Shown: positions 8,554 through 16,866 of the stretch, in pieces
Layout: each line of letters opens with the position of its first letter
How positions within the stretch are numbered: the stretch's first letter is position 1
Assembly: GCA_022508285.1 (NCBI GenBank)
Contig: JAFLVN010000006.1
Span: forward strand, 1 to 64,000
Length of the DNA stretch: 64,000 nt
Source of the DNA: Clostridiales bacterium
Lineage (GTDB): Bacteria; Bacillota; Clostridia; Christensenellales; Borkfalkiaceae
Direction: 5' to 3'
Program-made: the position numbers and the translations under genes
Notes under the pieces: model-generated
What the model was told of the DNA's origin: nothing
What the model saw: only the letters and a program-made list of their open reading frames with translations
Database searches by the model: none

Positions 8554-9570
8554 TTAATATGCGTTAAGCATGTGTTCAATCCCTATGCCGTAGCCGCGAG
8601 TAGGGTCATTTACCATTACGTGGGTTACCGCACCAATCAGCTTGCCGTTTTGAACAATCGGGCTGCCGCTCATTCCCTGTACGATTCCGCCCGTCTTATC
8701 TATCAGTCTTTCATCGTCAATTTTTATTACGAAGTTTCTGTTATCCTTATTATTTTTGTCTACCTTAACTATGGAAATTTTATATTTTTCCGATTCTGTG
8801 CCGTATACCGTTGTATAGATATAAGCTGTACCTATTTCAACTTCGTTAATTGATGCTTTGGAAACTTTAAGCAGATTTGAATAATCAAAATTCGGGTCCA
8901 TATCTCCATAAACACCGCAGGCGCAATTTACTTTGGCTTTACCTATTAAAACACCGTTTTCAAATGCACCCCGAAGCTCACCGGGCGTACCCCTCACTCC
9001 TTTTTTTACGTCGTATATAAGGCTTCCGTAAACGGTTCCGCCGTTAATTTCAATCAATTTGTTATTGGTATCGTTTACAGGGTGACCGAGAGAAGCAAAT
9101 TTTTTATTTCTGCCGTCAACATATGTTACAGTGCCTATACCGTTTATGCTGTCTTTAACAAGCACACCCAGTCTTTTGCCGCCCGAAGTCATTTCTTTTG
9201 CGGGATTTATTTCCAATTTCTTTGTTTCGCCGCCGCGCAATACTTCTATTTCATATTTTTTAAAATCTTTAGACAATATTACGTTGATATCCGACGAAGC
9301 GTTGACTTCCTCCCCGTTAATCTTATCTATTATATCGCCGGTCTTTATTCCCGCCTCACGGGCAGGCGAGAGAACGCCGTTTTCAGTGATTACGTCGCAG
9401 ATGCCTATAACCTCCACAGACGTTGTATTCAGCACGAACCCGGCGGGAAAACCGCCGAGATACAGATAATTTTCTTCGGCAAAAGCTGCCGCCCCCGATA
9501 ACGGAAGCGAAAAAGCGAATATAGCTACAAATATAATTAAAAATTTTAAAACTTTCTTGCAGTAAGACAT
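8554..9570 (-). CDS. spoIVB: SpoIVB peptidase (S55), sporulation checkpoint protease
   Basis: SpoIVB is secreted from the forespore into the intermembrane space, where it cleaves SpoIVFA and so triggers pro-sigma-K processing. The 338-residue protein has an N-terminal membrane anchor (residues 8-30), a PDZ domain at about 75-125 (AREAGIKTGDIIDKINGEEV) and the S55 peptidase domain with its catalytic serine in QGMSGSPIV and the RLGVLVKDSINGIGTVTYVD region. It is shorter than the roughly 425-residue B. subtilis protein. No Shine-Dalgarno precedes the ATG. It is last in the recN-side cluster, behind a terminator, so it probably has its own forespore promoter. Its final 23 codons are echoed at 765-836. 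Confidence 0.93.
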   Translation of the reverse strand: MSYCKKVLKFLIIFVAIFAFSLPLSGAAAFAEENYLYLGGFPAGFVLNTTSVEVIGICDVITENGVLSPAREAGIKTGDIIDKINGEEVNASSDINVILSKDFKKYEIEVLRGGETKKLEINPAKEMTSGGKRLGVLVKDSINGIGTVTYVDGRNKKFASLGHPVNDTNNKLIEINGGTVYGSLIYDVKKGVRGTPGELRGAFENGVLIGKAKVNCACGVYGDMDPNFDYSNLLKVSKASINEVEIGTAYIYTTVYGTESEKYKISIVKVDKNNKDNRNFVIKIDDERLIDKTGGIVQGMSGSPIVQNGKLIGAVTHVMVNDPTRGYGIGIEHMLNAY

Positions 9571-9604
9571 AACAGTATTTTGAACCGTATGCCTTAAAAA
9601 TATA

Positions 9605-9632
9605 CAAAAAAACGGCAGATAAATTCCGCCGT
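9605..9632 (-). terminator. Terminator between recN and spoIVB
   Basis: ACGGC (9612-9616) pairs with GCCGT (9628-9632), followed on the minus strand by TTTTTT. It overlaps the recN stop codon and separates the housekeeping transcript from spoIVB. Confidence 0.75.
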
Positions 9633-11311
9633 CAGTTTTTGAATTGATTTATAAGTTCCCTAGCATGTTCAGTTGCCGCATCTGACTTCACGCTTCCCGT
9701 AAGTCTTACTATCTCGCTGATTTTTTCATCGTCGGTGAGCCGTTTTACCTTTGTTAAAGTTTTTGCGCTCTCTTCAACTTTATATATAAGAAACTGCGCA
9801 GAGCTTGCCGCACAGACCTGCGGAAGATGAGAAACCGCAAGAATTTGGGTATTTTGTGATATTTTAATAAATTTCTCAGCTACGGTCTTTGCTGTATAAC
9901 CGCTTATACCCGCATCTATTTCGTCGAAAATATAGGTGGAAATACCGTTTAAATCCTTTAACTGCGTTTTAACGGCAAGCATAAACCTGCTCATTTCGCC
10001 GCCGGAAATTACCTTACTCAAAGGCTTGAGCGGCTCGCCTTTATTTGCCGAAAACATAAAGCAAATGATATCTGAACCGTTTGCCGACTGCAAATTTGCC
10101 GTCTGTCTGTCATATTCATTAAATTGAACTTCGAAGCTTGCGTTCTGAATGTTGAGCGTTTTAAGTTCAGCCGTAACGGCTTTACAGAATTTATCCGCAG
10201 TGTTTTTTCTTAAGTCTGTCAGCTTTTGGCACAATGCGAATATTTTTCCGTCGCACTCAAAAATGCCTTTTTCATATTTTTCGATTGCGTTTGCGCTGTC
10301 CGAAATAGCGTCATATTCGGCTTTTGCATCTTCAAGAAATCGGAGAATATGTTCCTCGTCTTCGCCGTATTTCTTTTTGAGCGCTTTTATAAGCGTCAAG
10401 CGTTCGTCTATATAGCTTGCTTCCTGCTCGTCAAAGGTGAGATTATCGGCTAAATCCGAAAGCGTTTCGGCTATATCCGAAGCCTCCACGCTTAAATTTT
10501 CAAGTCTTGCTGCAATCTGTTCGTAATCTTCGCCAAAGCCTGAAATAGTATTTAAATAATGCTTTGAAGATGAAATTCCGTCGATACTGCCGCCGTCGTC
10601 GCTTAAAAGCGAATGTGCGGTATTGAGGGCGGAAAATATCTTTTCGGTGTTGGCAATTATATTTTGCCTTGCTTTGAGCTCCTCAAACTCGCCGACTTTA
10701 AGCTCTGCCGACTCAATTTCAGATATCTGAAATTTCAGAAGATCAAGCTTACGCTCTCGCTCGCTTTCGTCACCGCCGAGAGCGGCTATTTTTGATTTAA
10801 GTTCACGCTTTTGAGCAATAAGATCGGCAAGATTGTGCTTTATTTCCGCAACTTGAGCGCCGCATATTCCGTCGATTACTTTAAGCTGATTTTCCTCGTT
10901 CAGAAGGAAAAAATGCTCGCTCTGTCCGTGAACGTCCACAAGATGCTGTGTAACCGATTTAAGCATGGTTGCCGTAACAGTGTTACCGTTGAGCTTAATA
11001 GAGCCCTTACCGTCTACGTTTAGCCTGCGGGTAATAATAATTTCGCCGTCCGTTTCTATATCGTACTCACGCAATATTTCGGCTGCGGCGGAATTTTCAT
11101 CCACAATAAATTCGGCTCGCACCGTAGCTTCCTGCTCGCCGAACCGAATCATCGTCTTATCCGCCTTGCTTCCGAGAACAAAGTTTATGGAGTCGAGTAT
11201 AACCGACTTTCCCGAACCCGTTTCACCCGATAAGACGTTAAGTTTATCATCGAACTCAATATCCGCTTCGGATATCAGTGCGATATTTTTTATGTGAAGT
11301 CTATGTAACAT
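9632..11311 (-). CDS. recN: DNA repair protein RecN
   Basis: RecN is an SMC-like ATPase that gathers broken DNA ends during recombination repair. The 559-residue sequence has Walker A near residue 31 (SGETGSGKSVILDS), central coiled-coil stretches (about 160-360), the ABC signature SGGEMSRFMLAVKTQL and Walker B IFDEIDAGISG. The length matches the family. It starts directly after the argR stop (1 nt apart on the minus strand), the usual Firmicutes argR-recN arrangement, and ends in a terminator. Confidence 0.97.
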   Translation of the reverse strand: MLHRLHIKNIALISEADIEFDDKLNVLSGETGSGKSVILDSINFVLGSKADKTMIRFGEQEATVRAEFIVDENSAAAEILREYDIETDGEIIITRRLNVDGKGSIKLNGNTVTATMLKSVTQHLVDVHGQSEHFFLLNEENQLKVIDGICGAQVAEIKHNLADLIAQKRELKSKIAALGGDESERERKLDLLKFQISEIESAELKVGEFEELKARQNIIANTEKIFSALNTAHSLLSDDGGSIDGISSSKHYLNTISGFGEDYEQIAARLENLSVEASDIAETLSDLADNLTFDEQEASYIDERLTLIKALKKKYGEDEEHILRFLEDAKAEYDAISDSANAIEKYEKGIFECDGKIFALCQKLTDLRKNTADKFCKAVTAELKTLNIQNASFEVQFNEYDRQTANLQSANGSDIICFMFSANKGEPLKPLSKVISGGEMSRFMLAVKTQLKDLNGISTYIFDEIDAGISGYTAKTVAEKFIKISQNTQILAVSHLPQVCAASSAQFLIYKVEESAKTLTKVKRLTDDEKISEIVRLTGSVKSDAATEHARELINQFKN

Positions 11312-11767
11312 TTAACCGAGATATTTTCTTAAAAGCTCAACAACTTTGGGTGTGTGTTCGTTAGTGTCTACGATAACCAAAAGCGTATCGTCGCCTGCAA
11401 CACTGCCTACAATTTCGTCTATCTGCAATGAATCCACAAAAACGCCTACGGTGGAGCCGTTTCCGCGCATTGTTTTAACAATAATGAGATTATTGACTGA
11501 ATTGATTGCGAGCACGCAACCCTTAAAAAGACTTGTCATTCTGTCGGTTACAGTATCGACATACGTATCCAAACTTGCATAGCGGTACTTTTTCTGCGTA
11601 CCTGCGACCTTATAAATTTTAAGGTCCTTAACATCGCGGGAAATGGTTGCCTGCGTAACGTTGAAATTAACTTTATTGAGTTCGTCGCAAAGTTCTTCCT
11701 GAGTATCTATTTCTTTAGCCGCAATAATTTCGAGAATCTTTTGCTGTCTTAAAGTTCTTTGCATCAT
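11312..11767 (-). CDS. argR: Arginine repressor ArgR/AhrC
   Basis: This 151-residue transcription factor controls arginine metabolism; hexamers bind ARG boxes when arginine is present. The N-terminal winged helix contains the recognition helix QATISRDVKDLKI (about residues 38-50). The C-terminal oligomerisation and arginine-binding domain carries VGSVAGDDTLLVIV. The start overlaps the nadK stop by 4 bases (ATGA), indicating translational coupling. Confidence 0.96.
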   Translation of the reverse strand: MMQRTLRQQKILEIIAAKEIDTQEELCDELNKVNFNVTQATISRDVKDLKIYKVAGTQKKYRYASLDTYVDTVTDRMTSLFKGCVLAINSVNNLIIVKTMRGNGSTVGVFVDSLQIDEIVGSVAGDDTLLVIVDTNEHTPKVVELLRKYLG

Positions 11768-12576
11768 TTACTCCAAATACTTAGTTTTATTAATAATTTA
11801 TTGAAAAAGTTATTATCTGCGGAAGTGATAAATTCCACCGCCCTATCGGCTTTTGTCACCGTAATCAGTCCGTTATCCCTAATTTCACCTGATATTTTTC
11901 CGTCAATTGCAAACACCAAAGGCAGTTTTGCGTTTATCGTACGGATTTTAAGCACGGAGCTGTCACTGAATACTACCGGACGGGAATGCAGCGAATGTGC
12001 ACAGACGGGCGTAAGAATAAAAGCGTTCAGCTCAGGGGCGAGAATAGAGCCTCCCGCCGACAGCGAATATGCGGTTGAACCCGTCGGTGTGCTGACGATT
12101 ATTCCGTCTGACGAAAAATTATCTACAGTTGTTCCATCTATTTCCGCACGCAGATGAACAGTGTTTGCAAAATTTTCTCCGTACGTGCTACGCTGGACTA
12201 CGAGATCGTTCAATGCGTAAAAGCTTTTGCCGCCGTACTCCACTTTGAGCATGTTGCGCTTCTGAATGATGTAATTGCCACTTAGCACAAGGTCAACCGC
12301 TTCGTTGAGCTTTTCGGGTTCAAACTCTGCTAAAAAGCCCACGTGACCGTAGTTTATGCCGATTATTTTAACTCCCCGAGCCGCACATTCAGACGCAACC
12401 GTTAAAATTGTTCCGTCGCCGCCTAAAACAAACAGAACGTCGAGCCCGTTTAAATCTTTAAAACATTCTACAATTCTGCACTCCGCTCCGCATGCGGAAA
12501 GTTTGCTTTTTATCTTTTCTACGTTTTCACGGTTGGCGGAAATATAATTTTTGTTAAAATAGATTCCCGTTTTCAT
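11764..12576 (-). CDS. nadK: NAD kinase
   Basis: NAD kinase phosphorylates NAD to NADP. The 270-residue protein has the GGDGT motif (VLGGDGTILT, near residue 55), the NDLVVQR metal/substrate segment and the STPTGSTAYSLSAGG motif. The start MKTGIYFNKN at 12576 was chosen over an upstream frame extension because family members begin here. A promoter (TTGCAT-N17-TATAAT) ends 7 nt before the ATG and no Shine-Dalgarno is present, so the mRNA is probably leaderless when made from it. It overlaps argR by 4 bases. Confidence 0.96.
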   Translation of the reverse strand: MKTGIYFNKNYISANRENVEKIKSKLSACGAECRIVECFKDLNGLDVLFVLGGDGTILTVASECAARGVKIIGINYGHVGFLAEFEPEKLNEAVDLVLSGNYIIQKRNMLKVEYGGKSFYALNDLVVQRSTYGENFANTVHLRAEIDGTTVDNFSSDGIIVSTPTGSTAYSLSAGGSILAPELNAFILTPVCAHSLHSRPVVFSDSSVLKIRTINAKLPLVFAIDGKISGEIRDNGLITVTKADRAVEFITSADNNFFNKLLIKLSIWSK

Positions 12577-12583
12577 TTGTAAT

Positions 12584-12612
12584 ATTATACTATATTTTAT
12601 ACAAATATGCAA
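12584..12612 (-). promoter_or_regulatory. Sigma-A promoter of nadK, leaderless geometry
   Basis: -35 TTGCAT (12607-12612), 17-base spacer, -10 TATAAT (12584-12589). Only 7 nt separate the -10 from the nadK ATG, so transcription should start at or next to the start codon. Confidence 0.75.
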
Positions 12613-12629
12613 ATAAAAAACGATTAAAT

Positions 12630-13385
12630 TTATAATTTTACAGATTTTTTAATATTATTAATATCAATCGGCGCTCCGCCCTTTTCAAGTAAAATCAGAA
12701 ATTCTGCATTTTTACCCTTGATAAGTGGCGCAGTCGTAAGTTTTTTGGGAGCGAGCTTGCAGCCGATTGCAAAGTTATAAATTTTTTCTATTATCTTTTC
12801 CCTAGTTTTACTGTCCTTAACTATTCCGTTTTTGCCAACGTTCCTGCTCTCACACTCGAATTGCGGCTTTATGAGCGCAATTACAAATTTACCGTCGTCG
12901 AGAACTGCCGCAACTTTATCTAATATATACGTGAGCGATATAAAACTGACGTCGATAACCGCTCCGTCGAGGCTTTCGTCAAACATACTCTTTTCGAGAT
13001 TTCGGGCGTTAAAATTGTCGTAAACAACAATATTTTTACTTTTAAGCTTTTGGTCAAGCTGACTTTCGCCGACGTCTACACAGTAAACTTTTAAAGCGCC
13101 CCGCTGAAAAAGGCAGTCGGTAAAGCCGCCCGTACTTGCGCCGATATCGGCAAAAACTTTGCCCGAAACGTTAAAATCAAATTCCTTTAAGGCTTTTGAA
13201 AGCTTATAGCCGCCAAGAGAAACGTAGCTTTCCTCCGCCTCTAAAAAAACCAAGTCGTCATTTTCCCTTACTTCAAACGAAGGACTGACGACTTTTCCGT
13301 TTACAAGCACAAGTCCGCTCTCTATCGCCTGCGCAGCTTTTGTGCGAGACCCGAATTTTTGTGAGAGATACTTGTCTATTCTCAT
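12630..13385 (-). CDS. tlyA: TlyA-family 2'-O-ribose rRNA methyltransferase / hemolysin homologue
   Basis: This 251-residue protein has an N-terminal S4 RNA-binding domain (MRIDKYLSQKFGSRTKAAQA, residues 1-60) and an FtsJ-like SAM methyltransferase domain with ADIGASTGGFTDCLFQRGA at about residue 80. TlyA proteins methylate rRNA in characterised species. Its ATG overlaps the oapA stop by 4 bases (ATGA). The gene lies between oapA and nadK, where dxs is often found in related genomes but is absent here. Confidence 0.93.
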   Translation of the reverse strand: MRIDKYLSQKFGSRTKAAQAIESGLVLVNGKVVSPSFEVRENDDLVFLEAEESYVSLGGYKLSKALKEFDFNVSGKVFADIGASTGGFTDCLFQRGALKVYCVDVGESQLDQKLKSKNIVVYDNFNARNLEKSMFDESLDGAVIDVSFISLTYILDKVAAVLDDGKFVIALIKPQFECESRNVGKNGIVKDSKTREKIIEKIYNFAIGCKLAPKKLTTAPLIKGKNAEFLILLEKGGAPIDINNIKKSVKL

Positions 13386-14029
13386 TTATGTTTTTTCTCT
13401 TTTTTGAAAAAAGTTGTGAATTTTGCAAAGCCGAAAACTATATTTTTGCTGTATTTTATTGCAAAATGTTTAAATATAGCCTTGCCGCCTACCGTGAGCG
13501 CACCTATTACCGCACTGACAAGAATTGCGGCTATAATTTTAATATAGCTGTCGCCCGATACTGCTAATATCGTTGCAAGCGCCGCACCCGCTGCGCCGCT
13601 GACTATGCCGCAGATATCGCCTATTACGTCCGCAAAAATACTGCCGAGCTTGCTTGCGTTACGACAGAAAAAAACTGCACGTCTCGCACCACGTATTCTG
13701 TTTGACGCCATTGCTAAAAATGCTTCGGGCTTGCATGCGATTATTGCGTTTGCCAACACGTCGCAACTTATGTTGAATACCAAAAGTACCAGTAGCACAA
13801 CCACGCAGACTGCTGCGGGACTGTTTTCGTCTATGACGAGTTGGGTTAAAAAGCTGAATACTACCGTCAGCCCGAACGATAAAAAAAGAATACTTAATCC
13901 CCAAACAAGCCATTCGGGGATTTTTTTCTTTTTATTTTTAGGGCGAACTTCTCTGCTTTTTTGCTTTATTTCCGTTTTTGGGTGTTCGTCCTGACCCTCT
14001 TCCGTCTGATTTTGTTGATTATCTTCCAT
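13382..14029 (-). CDS. oapA: OLE-associated membrane protein OapA
   Basis: This 215-residue protein has a charged N-terminal cytosolic region (1-36), about four membrane segments (40-62, 72-95, 130-157, 163-182) and a basic C-terminal tail ending KKEKKHK. It contains R-G-A-R (113-116) and D-V-I-G-D (134-138), matching the RxxR and DxxxD signatures I recall for OapA, the protein that holds OLE RNA at the membrane. It lies directly downstream of the large structured RNA and upstream of tlyA, the position reported for OapA in other Firmicutes. No Shine-Dalgarno precedes the ATG, which sits 8 nt after the RNA's terminator, so expression probably depends on read-through. Confidence 0.85.
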   Translation of the reverse strand: MEDNQQNQTEEGQDEHPKTEIKQKSREVRPKNKKKKIPEWLVWGLSILFLSFGLTVVFSFLTQLVIDENSPAAVCVVVLLVLLVFNISCDVLANAIIACKPEAFLAMASNRIRGARRAVFFCRNASKLGSIFADVIGDICGIVSGAAGAALATILAVSGDSYIKIIAAILVSAVIGALTVGGKAIFKHFAIKYSKNIVFGFAKFTTFFKKEKKHK

Positions 14030-14037
14030 ATTTACTT

Positions 14038-14065
14038 AAAAAATACGCACATATACGTGTGCGTA
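14038..14065 (-). terminator. Terminator/attenuator between OLE RNA and oapA
   Basis: TACGCACA (14044-14051) pairs with TGTGCGTA (14058-14065) across a 6-base loop; TTTTTT follows on the minus strand (14043-14038). It defines the 3' end of the OLE transcript. Read-through would continue into oapA, whose ATG is 8 nt beyond the T tract. Confidence 0.8.
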
Positions 14066-14632
14066 ATAAAAACAATATAGTGGTTTATATTAAATAAACT
14101 TTGCGGCTTAAGGTTCGGTAGGATTTCCCTCAAAGCTCACTTCCCGTCGCCGTAGAAGCAGTTTCCTTTTACGAGCCCGAAAGCGCATAGCGCATAACCG
14201 AATCGCCACTGAGTCCACACCGTAATCTCTAATATAAAATCAGTCTAGAAGCTTTCCTTGACAATTACTGCTGAGCTTATCCTCTTTTGCAAACTCAATT
14301 TCAAATAGCAATAGGCTTTCACCGTCTGGCCAAACGTTCAAGCCGTGTTCTATTATCCGCTGAGTTCACTCAAGGCAGGCTACTCTGTACCAAGCTTTCG
14401 CCTGACAGCAGGTTTATACCGACAAAAATAAAATTTGCCGGCCTCCACGGAGAATGGGGTTGGCTGCGGTATGCCGTTACCTAGCTCCCATACTCCTTTA
14501 CTCCCAGCATTCACCCACTTTTGGCAAAGCAAGCAAACACCAGAAACTTCATCGCTATGCCCTTTAACGGTATTTTACCCCCGTCTTCGTATCAACAGCA
14601 ATTGACTAGAATACTGCACCACTATATTCAGT
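14038..14632 (-). ncRNA. ole: OLE RNA (ornate, large, extremophilic) candidate, ~595 nt
   Basis: This is a gene-free, G/C-richer block between ispA and oapA. A 10-bp terminal stem closes it: ACCACTATAT at 14618-14627 pairs with ATATAGTGGT at 14075-14084. A near-consensus promoter ends at 14640, giving a start near 14632, and a terminator ends at 14038, so the RNA is about 595 nt, the size class of OLE. The context (ispA upstream; a four-helix membrane protein, tlyA, argR and recN downstream) is the published OLE locus. OLE forms a membrane-bound ribonucleoprotein with OapA and has been linked to alcohol, cold and metal stress. The RNase P RNA signature GAGGAAAGTCC and tmRNA ends are absent. 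I identify it by context, size and closing stem; a covariance-model search was not possible. Confidence 0.85.
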
Positions 14633-14639
14633 TTTAATT

Positions 14640-14668
14640 AGTATAACATATGCAGGGAATTTTGTCAA
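14640..14668 (-). promoter_or_regulatory. OLE RNA promoter
   Basis: -35 TTGACA (14663-14668), 17-base spacer, -10 TATACT (14640-14645). This is one of the best sigma-A matches in the window. It lies just after the ispA stop and explains independent, abundant transcription of the RNA. Confidence 0.88.
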
Positions 14669-14673
14669 GGATA

Positions 14674-15549
14674 TTAACTCTCTCTCGTCAGCATGAAATG
14701 CACAAGCTGTTTAAAAAAGTCGGTATCCCCCTCGATTCCCTCCAAAATTTTTATACATTTATCATACAGCACGTCAGCACGGAGTTTCGCACCGTCCAAA
14801 CCAAAAAGTTTAACCGCCGTACACTTGCCTTCCTGACTGTCTTTGCCTATACTCTTGCCGAGAGTGGAAAAATTTCCCTCGACGTCTAAAATATCGTCTG
14901 TAAGCTGGAACAGGCTACCAAAGCTACTTCCGAAAAGTTTGAGTTCGGAATAGTATTTGCCTCCGGATAGTATTGCCGGAACAACAAGCGGAGCGGTCAG
15001 CATTTTAGCCGTTTTATTTTCATAGATAAAGCCGAGAATTTCTTCGTTGCAATTTTCGATTTTCTCGTACAGAAGGTCGGCAGACTGGCCGGCAATCATG
15101 CCGTAAATTCCCGCACAGTCGCATATAAACTCCGCCGCAGAGACGTATTCTGCGCCCTTCCTGCACTCTGCAAGAAGTATTGAATACGCAGTATTTAAAA
15201 GTCCGTCGCCTGCCAATATAGCATTGCCAGCACCGAAAACCTTATGATTTGAGGGTTTGCCTCGTCGGAAATCGTCGTTATCCATCTCGGGCAAGTCGTC
15301 GTGAATAAGCGAGTACGTATGAATAAGTTCGAGCGCAAGTGCAAAATTTTCTATCTTTCCTCTTTCAACGCCCAAAAGCTCACCCGCCGCAAACATCATT
15401 GCAGGGCGCACCCTCTTTCCGCCTATCTGCAAACTGTATTTAAGGCTGTCGGCAAGTATCTTTGGCTGACAATGCAGTCCATCGCAGAATCTATTTAAAA
15501 TTAAATTAAATTCGTCGGCATATTTTTCCAGCTTTTCACTGAAATCCAA
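14674..15549 (-). CDS. ispA: Farnesyl/geranyl diphosphate synthase
   Basis: This 291-residue trans-isoprenyl diphosphate synthase condenses IPP with DMAPP/GPP to make farnesyl diphosphate for undecaprenyl-P and quinone synthesis. The first aspartate-rich motif is LIHDDLPEMDNDDFRRGKPS (DDxxxxD) and the second QLTDDILDVEG. The start is a TTG preceded by AGGAGAGG, 3 nt after the folD stop. The usual xseA and xseB genes between folD and ispA are missing. The OLE promoter begins just after its stop. Confidence 0.96.
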   Translation of the reverse strand: MDFSEKLEKYADEFNLILNRFCDGLHCQPKILADSLKYSLQIGGKRVRPAMMFAAGELLGVERGKIENFALALELIHTYSLIHDDLPEMDNDDFRRGKPSNHKVFGAGNAILAGDGLLNTAYSILLAECRKGAEYVSAAEFICDCAGIYGMIAGQSADLLYEKIENCNEEILGFIYENKTAKMLTAPLVVPAILSGGKYYSELKLFGSSFGSLFQLTDDILDVEGNFSTLGKSIGKDSQEGKCTAVKLFGLDGAKLRADVLYDKCIKILEGIEGDTDFFKQLVHFMLTRES

Positions 15550-15552
15550 AGC

Positions 15553-16401
15553 TTAACCTCTCCTTACCGCCGCCAGATACGTATTATACATGAGCATGGT
15601 TATTGTCATAGGTCCGACGCCGCCGGGAACGGGCGTTATGTAGGAGCACTTATCCTTAACGTTTTCAAAATCAACGTCGCCGCACAGTTTACCGTTTTCA
15701 TCCCTGTTAATTCCGACGTCAATTACCACCGCACCCTTTTTAACCATATCGGCGGTGATAAATTTAGCCTTGCCGATTGCCGCAACAAGAATGTCTGCTT
15801 CAAGGCACTCCTTTTTGAGGTCCTTGGTTCTGCTGTGGCATACGGTAACGGTTGCGTCCGCATTTATAAGAAGAAGCGCCATGGGTCTGCCAACTATGTT
15901 GGATCTGCCCACAACAACGGCTTTTTTACCCCGTGTTTCAATATTTTTACTTGCGAGCATCTGCATAACGCCGTTGGGGGTGCATGCTACAAGACTTTCG
16001 CTGTTCATGGCGAGCTTACCTATATTTTCCGCGGAAAATCCGTCAACGTCCTTTTCGGTAGGGATAAGCTTTAAAGCCCTTTCGCTGTCGAGATGCCCGG
16101 GCAGGGGCAACTGAACGAGTATTCCGTCTACCGCACTGCTCTCGGCAAGTTCTTTTAACAGATCTTCGAGCTTGTCCTGTTGCGTATCTGCCGGAAGATA
16201 GTAAGCAAAGGACTTTATTCCCACTTGCTCGCACGCTTTGATTTTATTGTTCACGTAGACTTGCGATGCAGGATTATCGCCTACAAGAACTACGGCAAGC
16301 CCAATCTGTCTGCCGTTTTTTTGGGCAAATTTTTTTACGTTTTCCGCAATTTCAACCCGCATAGATGCGGCAAGCTGTTTTCCGTCAATTAATTCGTACA
16401 T
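15553..16401 (-). CDS. folD: Bifunctional methylenetetrahydrofolate dehydrogenase/cyclohydrolase
   Basis: FolD interconverts 5,10-methylene-, methenyl- and 10-formyl-THF for one-carbon metabolism. The 282-residue protein shows the catalytic VYVNNKIKACEQVGI segment (Tyr and Lys), the QLPLPGH motif, the Rossmann GRSNIVGRPMA motif and PGGVGPMTITML near the C-terminus. Its SD is AGGAG; the ATG is 2 nt after the nusB stop. Order nusB-folD is standard for the cluster. Confidence 0.97.
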   Translation of the reverse strand: MYELIDGKQLAASMRVEIAENVKKFAQKNGRQIGLAVVLVGDNPASQVYVNNKIKACEQVGIKSFAYYLPADTQQDKLEDLLKELAESSAVDGILVQLPLPGHLDSERALKLIPTEKDVDGFSAENIGKLAMNSESLVACTPNGVMQMLASKNIETRGKKAVVVGRSNIVGRPMALLLINADATVTVCHSRTKDLKKECLEADILVAAIGKAKFITADMVKKGAVVIDVGINRDENGKLCGDVDFENVKDKCSYITPVPGGVGPMTITMLMYNTYLAAVRRG

Positions 16402-16403
16402 TT

Positions 16404-16796
16404 TTACTCCTTTATAATTTCCGAAAGTATTCCGCTTATAAAAGAGGCGCTCTTAGCCGAAGAATACTTTGAAGATATATTGGCAGCCTCGTTTACTGCG
16501 ACGACGTTAGGTATGTCGTCCATATACTTTATCTCAGCAAGCGCAATTAAAAGAACGCTTTTATCCGCAGGGAAAAGGCGCGACTCGGGGAAAACCTTTG
16601 AATGTTCGTCAATTATTTTTAACAGCTCGTCCTCGTGCTCCGATATAACGGTAAGCACTCTTTCTATGTACCGGCTGTCGTCTTTATCAAGACGTTCGCT
16701 CTTTTCAAGCGATTTTTCGAGCTCGCCCTCTATCTCTCCCGTAAAGCGGGAAGCGAAAACCACTTTAAACGCCGCCTCGCGCGCCATTGTTCTCAT
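16404..16796 (-). CDS. nusB: Transcription antitermination protein NusB
   Basis: This 130-residue all-helical protein binds boxA RNA with S10 (NusE) in rRNA antitermination. It has the typical N-terminal R-x-x-A-F/A-x-x-x-F start (MAREAAFKVVFA) and C-terminal NEAANISSKYSSAKSASFISG, matching N-E-A-V-x-L-A-K-x-Y-x-x-x-K-S-x-x-F-V-N-G. AGGAGG lies about 13 nt before the first ATG (9 nt further from the second), so translation might begin at either. Confidence 0.94.
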   Translation of the reverse strand: MRTMAREAAFKVVFASRFTGEIEGELEKSLEKSERLDKDDSRYIERVLTVISEHEDELLKIIDEHSKVFPESRLFPADKSVLLIALAEIKYMDDIPNVVAVNEAANISSKYSSAKSASFISGILSEIIKE

Positions 16797-16831
16797 CTTA
16801 GAACTGCGCCTCCTATTTTAAATAATACAAA

Positions 16832-16862
16832 TATTCCCTTAAAAATTTAAGGGAATATTTTT
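16832..16862. terminator. Bidirectional hairpin between asp23-like gene and nusB
   Basis: AAATATTCCCTT and AAGGGAATATTT form a 12-bp stem (about 16830-16859) with T-rich flanks on both strands. It lies 5 nt after the asp23-like stop. Confidence 0.65.
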
Positions 16863-16866
16863 TGAA

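Noticed and set aside
9082..9501. 139-codon plus-strand frame opposite spoIVB
   Set aside because: Shadow of spoIVB codon usage with Cys/Tyr/Phe-rich low-quality translation and no RBS.
14287..14484. Plus-strand reading frame of 65 codons inside the 14.0-14.6 kb block
   Set aside because: It lies antisense within the OLE RNA, has no RBS and no recognisable product; the region is better explained as a structured RNA.
14038..14632. RNase P RNA or tmRNA as alternative identity
   Set aside because: The RNase P core GAGGAAAGTCC and the tmRNA 3' end (tRNA-like arm with CCA) are absent; locus and partner gene fit OLE.
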